Shown here: one piece after another, positions 33,879 to 43,634 of the stretch
How the letters are laid out: every line of letters begins with the position of its first letter
How positions within the stretch are numbered: the stretch's first letter is position 1
Notes under the pieces: generated by a model
Databases searched by the model: none
The model's input: only the letters and a program-made list of their open reading frames with translations
What the model was told of the DNA's origin: nothing
Translations under genes and position numbers: made by a program
NCBI RefSeq assembly: GCF_024295625.1
Contig: NZ_JANCOJ010000001.1
Location: forward strand, 771,268-835,267
DNA: 64,000 nucleotides
From: Streptococcus sp. CF8_St5-11
Lineage (GTDB): Bacteria; Bacillota; Bacilli; Lactobacillales; Streptococcaceae
Direction of reading: 5' to 3'

Positions 33879-36332
33879 TTATTGATAGCGAGGGGTTGCA
33901 AATCCACGGATATTGCCATGTCCGATTCGGTAGGTATTGCGACGGACTTGGTTGTTGGAGTTTCCTTCAATGGTATGAATGATCCCATTTGAGACGCTCT
34001 CGACAATTCCTATGTGATCCGCAAAGCCATTATTTTGTTGGCTATTTTGATCCCAGTTAAAGGTGATGATGTCCCCTGCTTTTGGTGTAGTGGTACCATC
34101 TTCATTCCAGATGCCCAAGCGTTTGAAGATCTGGATGTGACGTTCGACTCCACATTCACGGCCAATCAAACCGCTCAAACCTTCCCGCTGGAAGACCGTT
34201 GTGACAAAGATATCACACCAATCATCGGTCGTCTTCACTGCATAACCTACAGGAAGTGGTTTGACACTGTTGTAATCATTGACCAATTGATGGTGAGCTG
34301 CAGTTCCGCCACGAACACCAACTAAACTAGCTGCTGCCCGTAAGACACGGTCCCGTTGCCCATTCGTTACACGAGGACTAAAAGCAGTTTGATCTACTGT
34401 CGCACGAGGATGAAGGGCTGTTTGACCGAGGTTAAAGCCTTCAACGCCACCATCGACATAGTCCACATAGACGTGAGTCGTATAGTTGCCTGATTGGTAC
34501 TGGTGATTGGCTGTAGAAACCTGCACTTCTGTGTGCATACCAGAAGGTGCTGTTGAATACCAGAAGAGATTTTCCTGATGAGCTTGAGACCACGCAGCGA
34601 CACGGATGTTCTTAATCTGACGACCTTGAGGCGCTTGATCCACCGTTACTGTATAAGTTCCAGCACCAGAATTGACATTCTTGATAGAAGCTAGCGTCTT
34701 GGTCTTGGCATTTCGGAACTCCACTTCTGTAGTCGTTGTACCAGCACCCACACGAGAACCATCATTTTGAATGTAGTAAAGGTGAACATGGTACTTACCA
34801 GTAGAGTTCTTGTGATCGCTTGCTTTAACAGATACCTTGTAGTCTCCGTTCGCTTGACGAGTCGCTTCATACCAGCGGATATCGTCTTGGCCGTCCTTAT
34901 CCGACCAAGTTGGAACTTGAACGGTCCGCACACCTTTAGGGCTGTAGACATCCTTAATGATGACGTCAAAGGTACCTGTATCCTTGTTGTTGTTTTGGAT
35001 CAAGAGACTAGCAGTTGGACGTGATTGATTTTTGTAGTCAATAAAGGCTTTCTTGACAAACTTGTTTTGTCCGTTAGCATCCACATAGAAGACCTGCGCT
35101 TCGTACTTGCCATCAGCGTTTTCGTGGTCACTAGCTTTGGCTGTTACAGTATATGAACCGTCTGCCTGGCGAGTTGGCGTGTACCAGATGATATCTTTCA
35201 TCCCATTGGCATGAGACCAGAATGGAATCTTCACTTCTTTATAACCATCGAAACCTTGAAGGTTCTTAGCTGTAATAGTGAAAGTCCCGTCTGACTCTGA
35301 TTTTGTAATGGTCAGATCAGCAGATGGTTTAGGAGCTGTGTAATCGATAAAGGCTTTCTTGACAAACTTGTTTTGACCTTGGGCATCCACATAGAAAACT
35401 TGCGCTTCGTATTTGCCATCAGCGTTTTCGTGGTCACTAGCTTTGGCTGTTACGGTATAAGAACCGTCTGCCTGGCGAGTCGGAGTGTACCAGATGATAT
35501 CTTTTATCCCATTGGCATGAGACCAGAACGGAATCTTCACTTCCTTGTAGCTGTCGAAGCCTTGGAGGTTCTTAGCTGTGATGGTGAAGGTACCGTCTGA
35601 CTCTGATTTCGTAATGGTTAGATCAGCAGATGGTTTAGGAGCTGTATAGTCAATAAAGGCTTTCTTAACAAACTTGTTTTGGCCTTTAGCATCCACATAG
35701 AAAACTTGCGCTTCATATTTGCCATCAGCGTTTTCGTGGTCACTAGCTTTGGCTGTTACAGTATAAGAACCATCTGCTTGACGACTTGGAGTGTACCAGA
35801 TGATGTCTTTCATCCCATTGGCATGAGACCAGAATGGAATCTTCACTTCTTCATAACCATCCAAGCCTTGAAGATTCTTAGCCGTAATGGTAAAGGTGCC
35901 GTCTGACTCTGATTTTGCAATAGTCAAATCTGCGGAAACCGGAGATTCCTGTTGAGGAACACTCTCATTTCTTGCTGCTACCACTCGTGCGCGTGCGCCA
36001 TATGGTGCACGACTAGCTACCACAGCTGGTGCTGGTTGCTCTGATACAACCTTGTCGCTAGTGCCCTTGTCAGAAGACTGGTTATTGCTAAGAGTCGGTG
36101 TGACAGGTGCTGCCTCTGTTGCAACGGTATTTTCTGTCTGAATACCTTTCTCAACTCCCACTCCTTCATTCACGGTATTCTGTGCTTCTGATGAAGTTGT
36201 TGTTGCAACGATAGCTGATGTATTTTCTGGTGTTTGATCAGACGCATGTTGCTCATCGGCTTTGACTTGTTGTGTCGAAAAAGCCAACAAAACGGCTGTC
36301 CCAGCATAAAAAATAAGATCTTTCTTTTTCAT
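33879..36332 (-). CDS. Secreted cell-wall hydrolase: GBS_Bsp-like repeats plus CHAP domain
   Basis: An 817-residue exported protein. Signal peptide (KKKDLIFYAGTAVLLAF, cleavage after KADEQ), a Thr/Val/Ala-rich linker to about residue 135, five GBS_Bsp-like repeats of about 100 residues (the first three near-identical, starting ADLTI), and a C-terminal CHAP amidase/endopeptidase domain (about 680-817) with catalytic Cys in DDWCDIFV and His in ADHIGIVE. It probably cleaves peptidoglycan during separation. No LPxTG or transmembrane anchor, so it is secreted or held by the repeats. Paralogue of the gene at 36471, from which the signal peptide and 5' untranslated region are also derived. Confidence 0.88.
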   Translation of the reverse strand: MKKKDLIFYAGTAVLLAFSTQQVKADEQHASDQTPENTSAIVATTTSSEAQNTVNEGVGVEKGIQTENTVATEAAPVTPTLSNNQSSDKGTSDKVVSEQPAPAVVASRAPYGARARVVAARNESVPQQESPVSADLTIAKSESDGTFTITAKNLQGLDGYEEVKIPFWSHANGMKDIIWYTPSRQADGSYTVTAKASDHENADGKYEAQVFYVDAKGQNKFVKKAFIDYTAPKPSADLTITKSESDGTFTITAKNLQGFDSYKEVKIPFWSHANGIKDIIWYTPTRQADGSYTVTAKASDHENADGKYEAQVFYVDAQGQNKFVKKAFIDYTAPKPSADLTITKSESDGTFTITAKNLQGFDGYKEVKIPFWSHANGMKDIIWYTPTRQADGSYTVTAKASDHENADGKYEAQVFYVDANGQNKFVKKAFIDYKNQSRPTASLLIQNNNKDTGTFDVIIKDVYSPKGVRTVQVPTWSDKDGQDDIRWYEATRQANGDYKVSVKASDHKNSTGKYHVHLYYIQNDGSRVGAGTTTTEVEFRNAKTKTLASIKNVNSGAGTYTVTVDQAPQGRQIKNIRVAAWSQAHQENLFWYSTAPSGMHTEVQVSTANHQYQSGNYTTHVYVDYVDGGVEGFNLGQTALHPRATVDQTAFSPRVTNGQRDRVLRAAASLVGVRGGTAAHHQLVNDYNSVKPLPVGYAVKTTDDWCDIFVTTVFQREGLSGLIGRECGVERHIQIFKRLGIWNEDGTTTPKAGDIITFNWDQNSQQNNGFADHIGIVESVSNGIIHTIEGNSNNQVRRNTYRIGHGNIRGFATPRYQ
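35041..35945 (-). repeat. Three tandem 306-bp repeats in the CHAP hydrolase gene
   Basis: The same landmark (ATAAAGGCTTTCTT) recurs at 35041, 35347 and 35653, a period of exactly 306 bp or 102 residues. Units differ at few, mostly synonymous positions. Confidence 0.9.
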
Positions 36333-36377
36333 GTATCTTCCTTACAATTTTTTATACGGTTGTACCCACATAGTAGT

Positions 36378-36383
36378 ATTATA
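36378..36383 (-). promoter_or_regulatory. -10 of the CHAP hydrolase gene
   Basis: TATAAT on the minus strand with a TGC extension, 46 nt before the start codon. Confidence 0.6.
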
Positions 36384-36441
36384 GCACAAACCGCCGGATC
36401 AAGAAACAATATCATGAGAAGAATCCTATTTTTAAAGAAAA

Positions 36442-36464
36442 CAGAAGGCCAGATTGGCCTTCTG
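36442..36464 (-). terminator. Terminator after the GH25 hydrolase gene
   Basis: CAGAAGGCC / GGCCTTCTG stem, 5-nt loop, followed on the minus strand by TTTTCTTT. Confidence 0.8.
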
Positions 36465-36470
36465 ATTAGC

Positions 36471-39400
36471 TTATACAAAAATTGAGAAGAAAGGTGCTCC
36501 AAGCTTGTTATCCATCGGGTCCTTACTCTTAATAGAGTGAAGATAATTGATGGAGTACCAGCCGTTGTTGCCGCTATTATATGGATCGCGAACATAGGTT
36601 CTTCCATTGTCATAACCATGCAAGACCAATTCATGAGTATAAGGATCACTAGTAAATTGGCTATTACCTACTGCAGCAAGTACATGCTTGCCAGCCATGA
36701 GGGCTTCTGCAATGCCTCCAGCTCCATTAATCAATTGGCTCTTCAAGCCCCAGTTACGAGTGGCAGCTACAATCCCATCAGAATCTGTTCCTGCTTCACC
36801 TTTGTTGAATGAATCAGTATTGTTGTAGAGATAATCAGCTACTGTTGTGGGCAAAACAGTTCTACCTAGGATATCTGTAAAGGTCATAGCAAGAGAGGTT
36901 GGCACACAACCTGACTGATCGACATTGCTCACACCGTAATATTTCCCAGCCCAACGAGGATCCCGTTGAGAATAATAGGTTGTTTGTGGATTCACCTTTT
37001 GATTTCGTGGAGACAAGGATGTCTGACCCAGGTTAAAGCCTTCAACTCCCCCATCTTTGTAGTCTACATAGACGTGAGTGGTATAGTTGCCCGCTTCATT
37101 ACCGTGATTATTGGCAGAGACAGTGATCTCTGTGTGCATACCTGTCGGCGTTGCGGAATACCAGTAAAGATTTTCTTGATGCGCTTTAGACCAAGCTGCG
37201 ACACGAATATTCTTAATCTGACGTCCCTGAGGTGCTTGATCTACAGCTACTGTATAAGTCCCGTTCGTTGCATTAACATTCTTAATAGAAGCTTGCGTCT
37301 TGGTCATGGCATTTCTAACTTCTACGTCTGTTGTTGTGGTACCAATACCAATCCGAGATCCATCATTTTGAATGTAATAGAGGTGAACATGGTACTTACC
37401 AGTAGAGTTCTTGTGATCGCTCGCTTTGACCGATACCTTGTAGTCTCCATTTGATTGGCGAGTCGCTTCATACCAGCGAATATCGTCTTGGCCATCCTTA
37501 TCAGACCAAGTAGGAACTTGCACAGTCTGCACCCCTTTAGGGCTGTAGACATCCTTGATGATGACGTCAAATGTTCCTGTATCCTTGTTGTTGTTTTGGA
37601 TCAAGAGAGTGCCGGTTGGACGAGATTGATTTTTGTAATCAATAAAGGCTTTCTTAACAAACTTGTTTTGACCTTGAGCGTCCACATAGAAAACTTGCGC
37701 TTCGTATTTGCCATCAGCATTTTCGTGGTCACTGGCTTTGGCTGTTACAGTATAAGAACCGTCTGCCTGGCGAGTCGGAGTATACCAGATGATGTCTTTC
37801 ATCCCATTCGCATGAGACCAGAATGGAATCTTCACTTCCTTGTAGCCATCGAAGCCTTGAAGGTTCTTAGCTGTGATGGTGAAGGTGCCGTCTTTTTCTG
37901 ATTTTGTAATGGTCAGATCAGCAGATGGTTTAGAAGCTGTGTAATCGATAAAGGCTTTCTTGACAAACTTATTTTGGCCTTTGGCATCCACATAGAAGAC
38001 CTGCGCTTCATATTTGCCATCAGCGTTTTCGTGGTCACTAGCCTTAGCCGTTACAGTATATGAACCGTCTGCCTGGCGAGTTGGAGTGTACCAGATGATA
38101 TCCTTCATCCCATTGACATGAGACCAGAATGGAATCTTCACTTCCTTGTAGCCATCGAAGCCTTGAAGATTCTTAGCTGTGATGGTGAAGGTGCCATCTT
38201 TTTCTGATTTTGTAATGGTCAGATCAGCTGCGACAGCATTGGCCGGCTTTGTCGCCGTATAATCGATAAAGGCCTTTTTCACAAATTTGTTTTGACCTTG
38301 GGCGTCTACATAGAAGACCTGCGCTTCGTATTTGCCATCAGCATTTTCGTGGTTACTGGCTTTGGCTGTTACAGTATAAGAACCGTCTGCCTGGCGAGTC
38401 GGAGTATACCAGATGATGTCTTTCATCCCATTCGCATGAGACCAGAATGGAATCTTCACTTCCTTGTAGCCATCGAAGCCTTGAAGGTTCTTAGCTGTAA
38501 TGGTGAAGGTACCGTCTTTTTCTGATTTTGCAATAGTCAAATCAGCTGACACTGGTGTCTGATTTTTCTTTCCAATGGCTACTGTCGTCGTTGTTCCGCC
38601 CACACCCGTCATTTGTCCATTATTCTGAACATAGTAAAGATGGACATTGTAAAGACCGGTTGAGTTTTTATGGTCCGCTGCTTTTACATTGATGGTATAG
38701 GTCCCATTGGCTTGACGGTTGGCTGTATACCAAACAAGGTCATCTTGACCACCTGTTTCTGACCAGATTGGGACAGAAACGGTTCGAACTCCATTTGGCG
38801 CCTTAACATTTGAGATGACAACGTCAAAGCGGCCCGTCATAGTATCGTTATTGACAATGTCAATCTTCCCACTTAAGCTGCCTTCTGTTGGATCCGCTGC
38901 AGGTTTTGCGTTCGCTGTGAAGCGACCAGTATAGTCCACACTGTGGTCAAAGAGGTGTTTTCCTGGAAGCAATTCCGCTTGAGAAGTGAACTGCCAGGCG
39001 CCGGCTTTCCCATTGTAACGCAAGCTTTTCGCATCGTTTACAGACAGTTTTGGAGAAGGGTATTGGGCAACCCAGAAATTCTGAAGCCCAAATTGAGCGG
39101 TGTTGACTGGACCTTTCTTGCGAAGATTGTTTTCATCCAACCAGCTAGCACTGGTGTAGAACATCAAGTTGGTGTAGCCATTTTTACGCATTTCGTCAGC
39201 CCAAGCTTGGGTGTTGCGGTTAATGTTTGGCTGCATCTTGGCATCCTCAAAGTCATTGACCATGAGGGTGTTCTTTGGAAGACTCAAGCGTTGCGCCTCT
39301 GCAATGTAGAATCGCGCTTCTGCACGCGCCGCTTCCTCAGAAGTATAGCGTGAGAAGTGGTAGGTCGATACTTGTAGACCCGCAGCTTGTGCATTACGAA

Positions 39401-39944
39401 TTTGGTTCTCCGCATTTGGGTTCTTGTACCAAGTGTCTTCTGTCAATTTGACAACGACACCGCCCACGCCTTTATTAGCTAGGGTACGGTAGTCTCCAAT
39501 ACTAATGTCTCCGTTATGGCTACTCACATCAACGAATGATTTTGGCTGAACCGCCACATCTGTTGAACGACCAGCTGGAGCGTGAGCGCCTGTGTTAAAG
39601 AAGGTCGTGCTTCCTGAATCAGACGGAAGAGGAGTTTCTTCTTTCTCAGTAGTCGATGCTTCTGTAGCCTTCTCTACAGATGGGGTCCCACTTTCTGAAG
39701 CTGCGGCCTTGCTCACAGGTGTCACAGCTGGTTCGGTCACATTTGCTGGTGCTGCATAGTTGCTTGCGACAGGTGCTACTGACTTTTCAGCAACGGCTAC
39801 TTCTGGCGCTTTTTCAGCTTGGACTTGGTTACCTTCAGTAGTAGTGGCTTCATTTGAAACCAGCTCATCTGCACTGACTCCCTGAGCAGATACAGCCATC
39901 AAGACTGCCGCTCCGGCATAAAAAATAAGATCTTTCTTTTTCAT
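36471..39944 (-). CDS. Secreted wall hydrolase: GH25 lysozyme, GBS_Bsp-like repeats and C39-like peptidase
   Basis: A 1157-residue exported protein with a catalytic domain at each end. Signal peptide to about residue 25, a low-complexity linker to about 130, then a GH25 muramidase (about 135-345: FVDVSSHNGD with Asp139, and VNDFEDA with Asp231/Glu233), six GBS_Bsp-like repeats (the middle three near-identical to those of the neighbour), and a C-terminal Peptidase_C39_2-like domain (about 990-1157) with QSGCVPTS as the Cys motif and YTHELVLHGY as the His motif. It could cut both glycan and peptide bonds. No wall-sorting motif. Lies downstream of the capsule operon and its terminator, with an independent promoter. 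Confidence 0.88.
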   Translation of the reverse strand: MKKKDLIFYAGAAVLMAVSAQGVSADELVSNEATTTEGNQVQAEKAPEVAVAEKSVAPVASNYAAPANVTEPAVTPVSKAAASESGTPSVEKATEASTTEKEETPLPSDSGSTTFFNTGAHAPAGRSTDVAVQPKSFVDVSSHNGDISIGDYRTLANKGVGGVVVKLTEDTWYKNPNAENQIRNAQAAGLQVSTYHFSRYTSEEAARAEARFYIAEAQRLSLPKNTLMVNDFEDAKMQPNINRNTQAWADEMRKNGYTNLMFYTSASWLDENNLRKKGPVNTAQFGLQNFWVAQYPSPKLSVNDAKSLRYNGKAGAWQFTSQAELLPGKHLFDHSVDYTGRFTANAKPAADPTEGSLSGKIDIVNNDTMTGRFDVVISNVKAPNGVRTVSVPIWSETGGQDDLVWYTANRQANGTYTINVKAADHKNSTGLYNVHLYYVQNNGQMTGVGGTTTTVAIGKKNQTPVSADLTIAKSEKDGTFTITAKNLQGFDGYKEVKIPFWSHANGMKDIIWYTPTRQADGSYTVTAKASNHENADGKYEAQVFYVDAQGQNKFVKKAFIDYTATKPANAVAADLTITKSEKDGTFTITAKNLQGFDGYKEVKIPFWSHVNGMKDIIWYTPTRQADGSYTVTAKASDHENADGKYEAQVFYVDAKGQNKFVKKAFIDYTASKPSADLTITKSEKDGTFTITAKNLQGFDGYKEVKIPFWSHANGMKDIIWYTPTRQADGSYTVTAKASDHENADGKYEAQVFYVDAQGQNKFVKKAFIDYKNQSRPTGTLLIQNNNKDTGTFDVIIKDVYSPKGVQTVQVPTWSDKDGQDDIRWYEATRQSNGDYKVSVKASDHKNSTGKYHVHLYYIQNDGSRIGIGTTTTDVEVRNAMTKTQASIKNVNATNGTYTVAVDQAPQGRQIKNIRVAAWSKAHQENLYWYSATPTGMHTEITVSANNHGNEAGNYTTHVYVDYKDGGVEGFNLGQTSLSPRNQKVNPQTTYYSQRDPRWAGKYYGVSNVDQSGCVPTSLAMTFTDILGRTVLPTTVADYLYNNTDSFNKGEAGTDSDGIVAATRNWGLKSQLINGAGGIAEALMAGKHVLAAVGNSQFTSDPYTHELVLHGYDNGRTYVRDPYNSGNNGWYSINYLHSIKSKDPMDNKLGAPFFSIFV
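37642..38550 (-). repeat. Three near-identical repeats in the GH25 hydrolase gene
   Basis: The landmark ATAAAGGC recurs at 37642, 37948 and 38266; the first period is 306 bp, the second 318 because of a 12-bp insertion coding NAVA. The units match those of the CHAP gene almost base for base. Confidence 0.88.
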
Positions 39945-39980
39945 ATAAACTTCCCTTTATACAAATTTTATACGTTAATC

Positions 39981-39986
39981 ATTTTA
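39981..39986 (-). promoter_or_regulatory. -10 of the GH25 hydrolase gene
   Basis: TAAAAT on the minus strand, preceded by TGG (extended -10), 37 nt before the start codon. Confidence 0.5.
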
Positions 39987-40060
39987 CCACACGGTTTCAG
40001 CGATGAAAAGTTTTATGAAGCAAATTTTTAAAATTAGTGATATTTTTTTGAAACACTAAA

Positions 40061-40085
40061 AAAAGAAGTCCGTCTGACTTCTTTT
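40061..40085 (-). terminator. Terminator of the capsule operon
   Basis: AAAAGAAGTC / GACTTCTTTT stem followed by TTTTAG on the minus strand, just after the last glycosyltransferase. Confidence 0.82.
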
Positions 40086-40089
40086 GATC

Positions 40090-41142
40090 TTATGCTAAAG
40101 GATTTAAGGCCGTCTTTAGGTAGTGACCCTCTCGGATTTCCTGACCGACACGCTTGGCATTGTCCACCAAGTCTTGGTAATCAGCATCTGAAAGATTGTC
40201 GATTGTCTCCTTCAAGTCATGAAGCGACTCTACTGCAATCCCACAGCCCTTCTCAAGCACAAAATGAGACAAGGCTGACTGTTTCCAAACCACAAGCGGG
40301 AAGCCTGAGGCCAAGTATAGTGACGCCTTGTGAGAGTTGTTGTAGCGAAGATACTCGCCAAAGACACCACTACAGGTTTCCGCACTATCCCCATCCCAGA
40401 CCAGTCCAAAACCACCCTCAAGGGCTGCAGGAAGCTCATCAGGCAGGAAGGAACCAAAGTAGGTTTCATTTGCAAGCGCTCTACGCTCATCAAAGCCAAC
40501 ACCATAGAGGTTATAGGCTGGCGCTTCTGGAAGAGTATAAAGATAACCGGCTTTTTCCTGTGCCAAGTTACCAGCTACAATAATTGGCTGATTCTTCGTG
40601 AAACCTGTCTTCTCTTGGAAATTTGGAATCAAATAGTCGAAAATGCCAAGACTAACAATCTTATCTTCCGCAATCCCTTTATCCATCAAGACAGATTTCA
40701 TAACCGGGTTGTGGGCGATGATCCCATCAGCTGCTTTGAGAAAACTTGCTTCTTGAAGGTACATCCGAATTCTGTGTTTTAAAGGTAGTGAAGTCATGTT
40801 GGCATGTCGAAGCACTTCTAGGTCATGAATCAAGAGATAGACTTTAATCCCTCTTTTTTGCGCTTTTTTGACCAAATGGGTGGAGAAAAAGCTATGGTGA
40901 AGCATTGGAAACTGGATCAACAACTCATCTCCTTGCTTTAGTTGATCCAAGGCTAGTCCAAAAGCCTTTGCCTTATGACGTTGAGCCGCAAGGGTACGCA
41001 TTTGATACCAATTGTCGACGGACAAGACCAAGGGGTGATAGCCTTCTTCTTTCACAATACTTTCTACGTCATTGCGCGCTTTATTTCCCGCGTTCTTTGC
41101 GTTGACATCATGCAGGAATTCTTCTTTTAAGTAGTATTTCAT
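40090..41142 (-). CDS. Glycosyltransferase, probable galactofuranosyltransferase
   Basis: A 350-residue cytosolic or membrane-associated sugar transferase of the Gtf3/GT-B type. Recognisable features are HHSFFSTHLVKKAQKRGIKVYLLIHD split by short loops (about 80-108), IIAHNPVMKSVL, and the C-terminal nucleotide-sugar half LVWDGDSAETCSG.FGEYLRYNNSHK (about 240-265), common in transferases annotated as beta-1,6-galactofuranosyltransferases. It follows glf by 15 nt and is the last gene of the operon, so UDP-galactofuranose is the best-supported donor. Acceptor and linkage unknown. Confidence 0.72.
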   Translation of the reverse strand: MKYYLKEEFLHDVNAKNAGNKARNDVESIVKEEGYHPLVLSVDNWYQMRTLAAQRHKAKAFGLALDQLKQGDELLIQFPMLHHSFFSTHLVKKAQKRGIKVYLLIHDLEVLRHANMTSLPLKHRIRMYLQEASFLKAADGIIAHNPVMKSVLMDKGIAEDKIVSLGIFDYLIPNFQEKTGFTKNQPIIVAGNLAQEKAGYLYTLPEAPAYNLYGVGFDERRALANETYFGSFLPDELPAALEGGFGLVWDGDSAETCSGVFGEYLRYNNSHKASLYLASGFPLVVWKQSALSHFVLEKGCGIAVESLHDLKETIDNLSDADYQDLVDNAKRVGQEIREGHYLKTALNPLA

Positions 41143-41157
41143 AGATTATCGTTTCTC

Positions 41158-42255
41158 TTAATCAAACTCATTTGCCACGACTTCTAGAGCACGCTCAATG
41201 ACCACGTGCATGTCGTAGTATTTATAATCTGCAAGACGTCCACAGAAGATAACCTTGTCATTTTTGGCTGCTTCTTCTTGGTACTTAGCAAACATGGCAT
41301 TGTTCTTTTCATCATTGATTGGATAGTAGGGTTCATCTCCACGTTTCCAGTCAGCTGGGTATTCACGGGTAATCACCGTCTTCGGTTGAGTCCCATACTC
41401 GAAGTGCTTGTGCTCAATGATCCGAGTATAAGGAATTTCACGCTCGGTGTAGTTGACCACGGCATTTCCTTGATAGTTTTCCTCATCCAAGATCTCGTGT
41501 TCGAACCGAAGGCTGCGGTATTCCAACTCCCCATGATTGTAGTCAAAGTACTGGTCAATCATCCCTGTAAAGACCACTTTTTCCGCTGAGCTTTCCAGTT
41601 CTTCACGATTGGCAAAAAAATCAACCCCAAGTTCTACTTCTACATCGCCCAGCATGTTTTCAATGATGACGTTGTAGCCACCGATTGGAATCCCTTGGTA
41701 ACGGTCGTTAAAGTAGTTATTATCAAAGGTCAAACGCACTGGGAGGCGCTTAATGATGAAAGGAGGAAGGTCCGTCGCAGAACGTCCCCATTGCTTCTCC
41801 GTATAGCCCTTGATCAACTTTTCATAGATATCTGGACCAATCAACTTGATCGCTTGTTCTTCCAAGTTTTTCGGCTCAACATCTTTCATGTCAGCTGTCT
41901 GCTCGGCAATCTTGTCCTTGACTTCTTGAGGAGTCTTGGTTCCCCACATGGCATAAAAGGTATTCATGTTGAAGGGAAGATTGTAGAGGCTACCCTTGTA
42001 ATTAGCTACCGGTGAATTGATATAGTTGTTAAATTCAGCAAACTGGTTGACATAGTCCCAGACTTTTTTGTTGGACGTATGGAAAATGTGGGCACCATAC
42101 TTGTGAACATTGATTCCTTCCACTTCTTCACAGTAGATATTGCCACCAATGTGGTCCCGTTTATCAATGACTTTTACTTTTTTACCACGCTTGGTCGCCT
42201 CATGTGCAAAAATTGCCCCCGACAAACCAGCACCAACAATCAGATAATCGTACAT
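41158..42255 (-). CDS. glf: UDP-galactopyranose mutase
   Basis: A 366-residue flavoenzyme converting UDP-galactopyranose to UDP-galactofuranose. N-terminal FAD-binding Rossmann motif VGAGLSGAIFAHE (about 7-19), IDKRDHIGGN, then KYGAHIFHTSN, IIKRLPVRLTFDNNYF and the C-terminal RLADYKYYDMH are family hallmarks. The ATG at 42255 is chosen, as GGAGT lies 7 nt upstream; the in-frame ATG four codons earlier has no ribosome site. Supplies galactofuranose for the polysaccharide. Confidence 0.96.
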   Translation of the reverse strand: MYDYLIVGAGLSGAIFAHEATKRGKKVKVIDKRDHIGGNIYCEEVEGINVHKYGAHIFHTSNKKVWDYVNQFAEFNNYINSPVANYKGSLYNLPFNMNTFYAMWGTKTPQEVKDKIAEQTADMKDVEPKNLEEQAIKLIGPDIYEKLIKGYTEKQWGRSATDLPPFIIKRLPVRLTFDNNYFNDRYQGIPIGGYNVIIENMLGDVEVELGVDFFANREELESSAEKVVFTGMIDQYFDYNHGELEYRSLRFEHEILDEENYQGNAVVNYTEREIPYTRIIEHKHFEYGTQPKTVITREYPADWKRGDEPYYPINDEKNNAMFAKYQEEAAKNDKVIFCGRLADYKYYDMHVVIERALEVVANEFD

Positions 42256-42337
42256 AGTAGACTCCATTATTTTTCTATTTTAAAACACATCTAACCTCTT
42301 AGCCGTTTCACTAGACTCATTGCTATAGATTAAACCT

Positions 42338-43495
42338 TCAAATCCCCTCAATTTCCTCACTATAAGAGAGGGAATTGACCGGCTTCTTTTTGACAACTTC
42401 TGTCGCAAAGAGCGTGAACATAAAGATGTTATAAGTCGGTACAAACCAAAACGCTTCAATCATACAATTAATCGCAATGAGGGACAAGATTGCAACAAAT
42501 AAATAGTGCCCCTTCTTGAATTCATATTTTGAAACAATGACATAAATGGCGACTAATAAGGCAACCGGTACGATACCATATGTAAATAACATCTGAACAT
42601 AGGACGAATCAACATAATTATAATTGAGGACAGACTCTGTACTTCCCCCGGATCCAATAAACTGAACCCCTCTTGTCCCAAACCAATTCAAAGGATATAA
42701 ATTAAAAGCATTTTTACCCAAGGCTAAACGGCCGGTAATAAATTGATTAATTTGAACATAAAGTGGAGATGACCAGGAGAAGTGATAGGTTAAATAGATC
42801 ATTCCGGTTGAAAAAAGGATGACCGAATAGGGCAACAAGTGATACAACTTCAGCTTCTTCTCCTTTGTGAAATAAAAGAAGAGAAACAGTAAGACAGCGA
42901 CCAATAGTGAGACCGCATTCATACGAGCATCACAGAACTTCATAATAAATAAAGCTAAGAGAACGCCACTTAGAGATCGTAAGACAATATATCGGTCTTT
43001 TAACAAATAGGAGATCGCAACATAGAGGTAGAAACAATGGGCTGCGAAATCTGTTGGATAGATAAACCCAAATGAATTACGGATAACGGCACCCCGACTA
43101 TATTGTAAGTTTGGAACTACCTTTAATAGTGACAATAGAAATACTGCAAGGACAATCGTACCTGCAACACCTACATAAGTTTTTAAAATGACTTTCCTAT
43201 CCGCATTGACCAGCAAAACCATTAAGAGAGAATAAACTAAAAAATTTAATTTATCTGTCTTAAAATAAACCATGACCGCTACCAACAATAACATAGCAGA
43301 CAAAATGAGATAATGATAGGGAATCGTAATTTTGTTGAAAAAACGAAGCAACAATAGCGCTACAACCACTATGAGCGAGCTCGCACCAACATGCAAAAAG
43401 CCTTTATTTAACATCGTAGTGGATATTGTATTAAAGAAGATCACAATCGAGACGACAAAACCAACCAGTAGATCGTCAAATTTCATTTTTATCAT
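42338..43495 (-). CDS. wzy: Polytopic membrane protein, probable Wzy polymerase
   Basis: About 385 residues with roughly ten hydrophobic segments and a larger extracytoplasmic loop (about 250-310) before the last helices, the usual layout of O-antigen/capsule polymerases, which share little sequence identity. It would join repeat units at the outer face of the membrane. Assignment rests on topology and on being the only polytopic gene besides wzx in the operon. The start is uncertain: the ATG at 43495 has AGG 8 nt upstream, while an open frame extends to a GTG at 43567 without a ribosome site. GC content looks lower than in neighbouring genes, as is common for polymerase genes. Confidence 0.7.
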   Translation of the reverse strand: MIKMKFDDLLVGFVVSIVIFFNTISTTMLNKGFLHVGASSLIVVVALLLLRFFNKITIPYHYLILSAMLLLVAVMVYFKTDKLNFLVYSLLMVLLVNADRKVILKTYVGVAGTIVLAVFLLSLLKVVPNLQYSRGAVIRNSFGFIYPTDFAAHCFYLYVAISYLLKDRYIVLRSLSGVLLALFIMKFCDARMNAVSLLVAVLLFLFFYFTKEKKLKLYHLLPYSVILFSTGMIYLTYHFSWSSPLYVQINQFITGRLALGKNAFNLYPLNWFGTRGVQFIGSGGSTESVLNYNYVDSSYVQMLFTYGIVPVALLVAIYVIVSKYEFKKGHYLFVAILSLIAINCMIEAFWFVPTYNIFMFTLFATEVVKKKPVNSLSYSEEIEGI

Positions 43496-43634
43496 TAAAT
43501 TACCTGATAAAGAATTTTTAAAGAAAAGCTCATTCTGTCTAGATTGGAATGCCTGCTTTGGGAACACCTGTGCTATAGCATTCTTTTCTAAAGATTTTGT
43601 TTACTTAAAAATTCATATCCTTCCTTTCTACTCT

